A model generated the notes under the pieces. The model saw only the letters and a list, made by a program, of their open reading frames with translations, searched no databases and was not told the origin of the DNA. From NCBI RefSeq assembly GCF_014161445.1, contig NZ_JABBXA010000018.1, forward strand, positions 62,001 to 126,000: a stretch of 64,000 nt of DNA, in the 5' to 3' direction. The stretch's first letter is position 1. The number at the start of each line of letters is the position of its first letter. This document shows positions 63,153-64,000 of the stretch, piece after piece. A program made the position numbers and the translations under genes. This DNA is from Microbispora sp. H13382 (GTDB taxonomy: Bacteria > Actinomycetota > Actinomycetes > Streptosporangiales > Streptosporangiaceae).

Positions 63153-63689
63153 TCACCGCGCCGCGGGATGGCGTAGGTAGCGGGCCCGGGTGAGCTCGGA
63201 GTCGCCGAAGTCCGGCCGCCGCCGCAGCATCCGCGTGGCCAGCGCGGCGCCCGTGGCACAGCCCGCGGCCAGCGCCGCCGCCGCGGCGAACACCGAGCCG
63301 GCGCGGGTGGACGGAGGCTCCGGCCGTACGGCCCGGGCCCGCCAGGCGCGCAGCCACATCGCCTCGGCTGCCGCGTCGAGAAGATAGACGGGCCGGATGC
63401 GGCCGGTGGGCACGTAGACCAGGTCGACGGCGAGCAGCGCCGCCGCCGTGGCCATGCCGAGACGGCGCGCGTGGTCGGCGCCGCCGGGCACGGACGCGGC
63501 GCGGACCTGCGTCCATCCGATCCCGACGAGCAGCCCGGCGACGGTGCGTTCCAGCCACCGGTCGGTCTTCGCGCCGAACACCCTCTCGAAGCTCGGCAGG
63601 TGCAGGAGCGGCCACAGCCCGCCCGCGATGTTGAAGAGCCCGTGGGCGCGGGCCAGAGCCGCCGCGCCCCTGTCGTCCTGGATCGTCAT
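63153..63689 (-). CDS. Membrane protein of unknown function
   Basis: The 178-residue protein has about four helices: ALARAHGLFNIAGGLWPLLHL, TVAGLLVGIGWTQV, MATAAALLAVDLVYVPTG and SVFAAAAALAAGCATGAAL. The helix with VYVPTGRIRPVYLLDAAAEA is semi-conserved in actinobacteria. No catalytic motif is recognised. ATG 63689 begins the conserved part; a longer frame upstream is Arg-rich and unlikely. Confidence 0.75.
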   Translation of the reverse strand: MTIQDDRGAAALARAHGLFNIAGGLWPLLHLPSFERVFGAKTDRWLERTVAGLLVGIGWTQVRAASVPGGADHARRLGMATAAALLAVDLVYVPTGRIRPVYLLDAAAEAMWLRAWRARAVRPEPPSTRAGSVFAAAAALAAGCATGAALATRMLRRRPDFGDSELTRARYLRHPAAR

Positions 63690-63730
63690 AGGCCGACGAT
63701 GCCCGGCCGCAAAACGGACAAACCGCGCTC

Positions 63731-63755
63731 GGTTCGGCCGGTGGGCGGTGGGTAG
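63731..63755 (+). promoter_or_regulatory. Possible stress-type promoter of the 39-residue gene
   Basis: GGTT and GGGTAG are separated by 15 bases, a weak match to GTTT-N15-GGGTAC. It lies 32 bases before the ATG, at a suitable distance. Confidence 0.35.
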
Positions 63756-63786
63756 GCGCACGTGGAGCAGCGAGGGGGAGGATGCC

Positions 63787-63906
63787 ATGCCGGGAAATTT
63801 CAAGATTCGGCCACTCGGGGGAGCGTCGGGCTGCCTCATGATGATCGTCATCTCGATCGTCGCGTCGATCCTGCTCACGATCCTGGCGAATGTCCTGATC
63901 CGCTGA
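63787..63906 (+). CDS. 39-residue single-span membrane protein
   Basis: The product MPGNFKIRPLGGASGCLMM has a short polar head and one helix (MIVISIVASILLTILANVLI). GAGGGGGAGG lies 5 bases before the ATG. Such tiny proteins are common in Streptosporangiales. Function is unknown; stress association is suggested by its upstream box. A small hairpin, CCGTC and GACGG, follows at 63919-63933. Confidence 0.75.
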   Translation: MPGNFKIRPLGGASGCLMMIVISIVASILLTILANVLIR

Positions 63907-64000
63907 CACGTTCCGCATCCGTCAGTGCGACGGACCGTAATTGCATTACCCAAAAGCGCATTCCGGTTGGCATTATTTATGTATCGGGCGGAGAACCGCG

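Noticed and set aside
1-64000. CRISPR arrays, transposases, prophage genes, tRNA or rRNA genes
   Set aside because: I found no regularly spaced repeats, transposase motifs, phage proteins or RNA gene signatures on either strand.

Overview
The window is a 64 kb piece of a very GC-rich chromosome with dense genes, many GTG starts and long chains of genes joined by 1-4 base start/stop overlaps. A cobalamin riboswitch, NarL-type two-component pairs, an ECF41 sigma factor, a short-chain hopanoid operon, a DUF3072 protein and a GTTT-N15-GGGTAC stress promoter all fit a high-GC actinomycete. Streptosporangiales (a Nonomuraea, Streptosporangium or Microbispora relative) is my best guess, but that is inference. 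I saw no rRNA, tRNA, CRISPR array, insertion sequence or phage gene.

Layout. 1-8970 (minus): a cobalamin riboswitch followed by cobQ, cobN, a fused ChlI/ChlD-type chelatase subunit, cobO and cobB, which runs off the left edge. 9056-10519 (minus): a membrane Ser/Thr kinase. 10623-17337 (plus): a four-gene ABC export system with two large FtsX-type permeases and two ATPases, one carrying an extra C-terminal domain. 17341-19620: a divergent aldo/keto reductase and polyprenyl diphosphate synthase around a perfect inverted repeat. 19632-27141: an oxidative catabolic locus, with a TPP enzyme, an FAD/Fe-S oxidase, a MarR regulator and a sugar dehydrogenase on minus, and an enolase-superfamily dehydratase on plus. 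27146-34639: a two-component pair, two membrane proteins, an ATP-dependent DNA ligase, and an ABC-2 exporter with its own two-component system. 34682-36109: ECF41 sigma factor and a small membrane protein. 36106-38926 (minus): a tightly coupled five-gene set of a His-rich membrane protein, a membrane protein, an SGNH hydrolase, an RHH antitoxin and a PIN toxin. 39123-42922: a secreted Arg-rich coiled-coil protein, an SDR, and a TetR / membrane protein / F420-type nitroreductase cassette with two matching operators. 42850-50418 (minus): hopanoid operon hpnC-hpnD-hpnE-shc-(hpnG::ispH fusion)-hpnH, with a NodB-type deacetylase and a glycosyltransferase just upstream. 52459-54063: transporter-like membrane protein and SPW-repeat protein. 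54176-60153 (minus): amino-acid ABC importer, D-aminoacylase-type amidohydrolase, leaderless class A beta-lactamase-like hydrolase and LysR regulator. 60267-63906: pentapeptide-repeat membrane protein, stress-type SDR and small proteins.

How the parts work together. The cob operon handles the late corrin steps (amidation, cobalt insertion, adenosylation) under B12 feedback. The hpn operon makes squalene from farnesyl diphosphate, cyclises it to hopene, and adds and trims adenosine; IspH activity is physically tied to the HpnG step, linking precursor supply to side-chain formation. The 54-60 kb operon looks built to import and deacylate an amino-acid-like compound, with a ribosome-binding site that can be hidden by a perfect 9-base complement. 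The most unusual items are the HpnG-IspH fusion, that masked ribosome-binding site, the ABC ATPase with an AbrB-like tail, the paired TetR operators and the five-gene toxin-antitoxin-linked operon.
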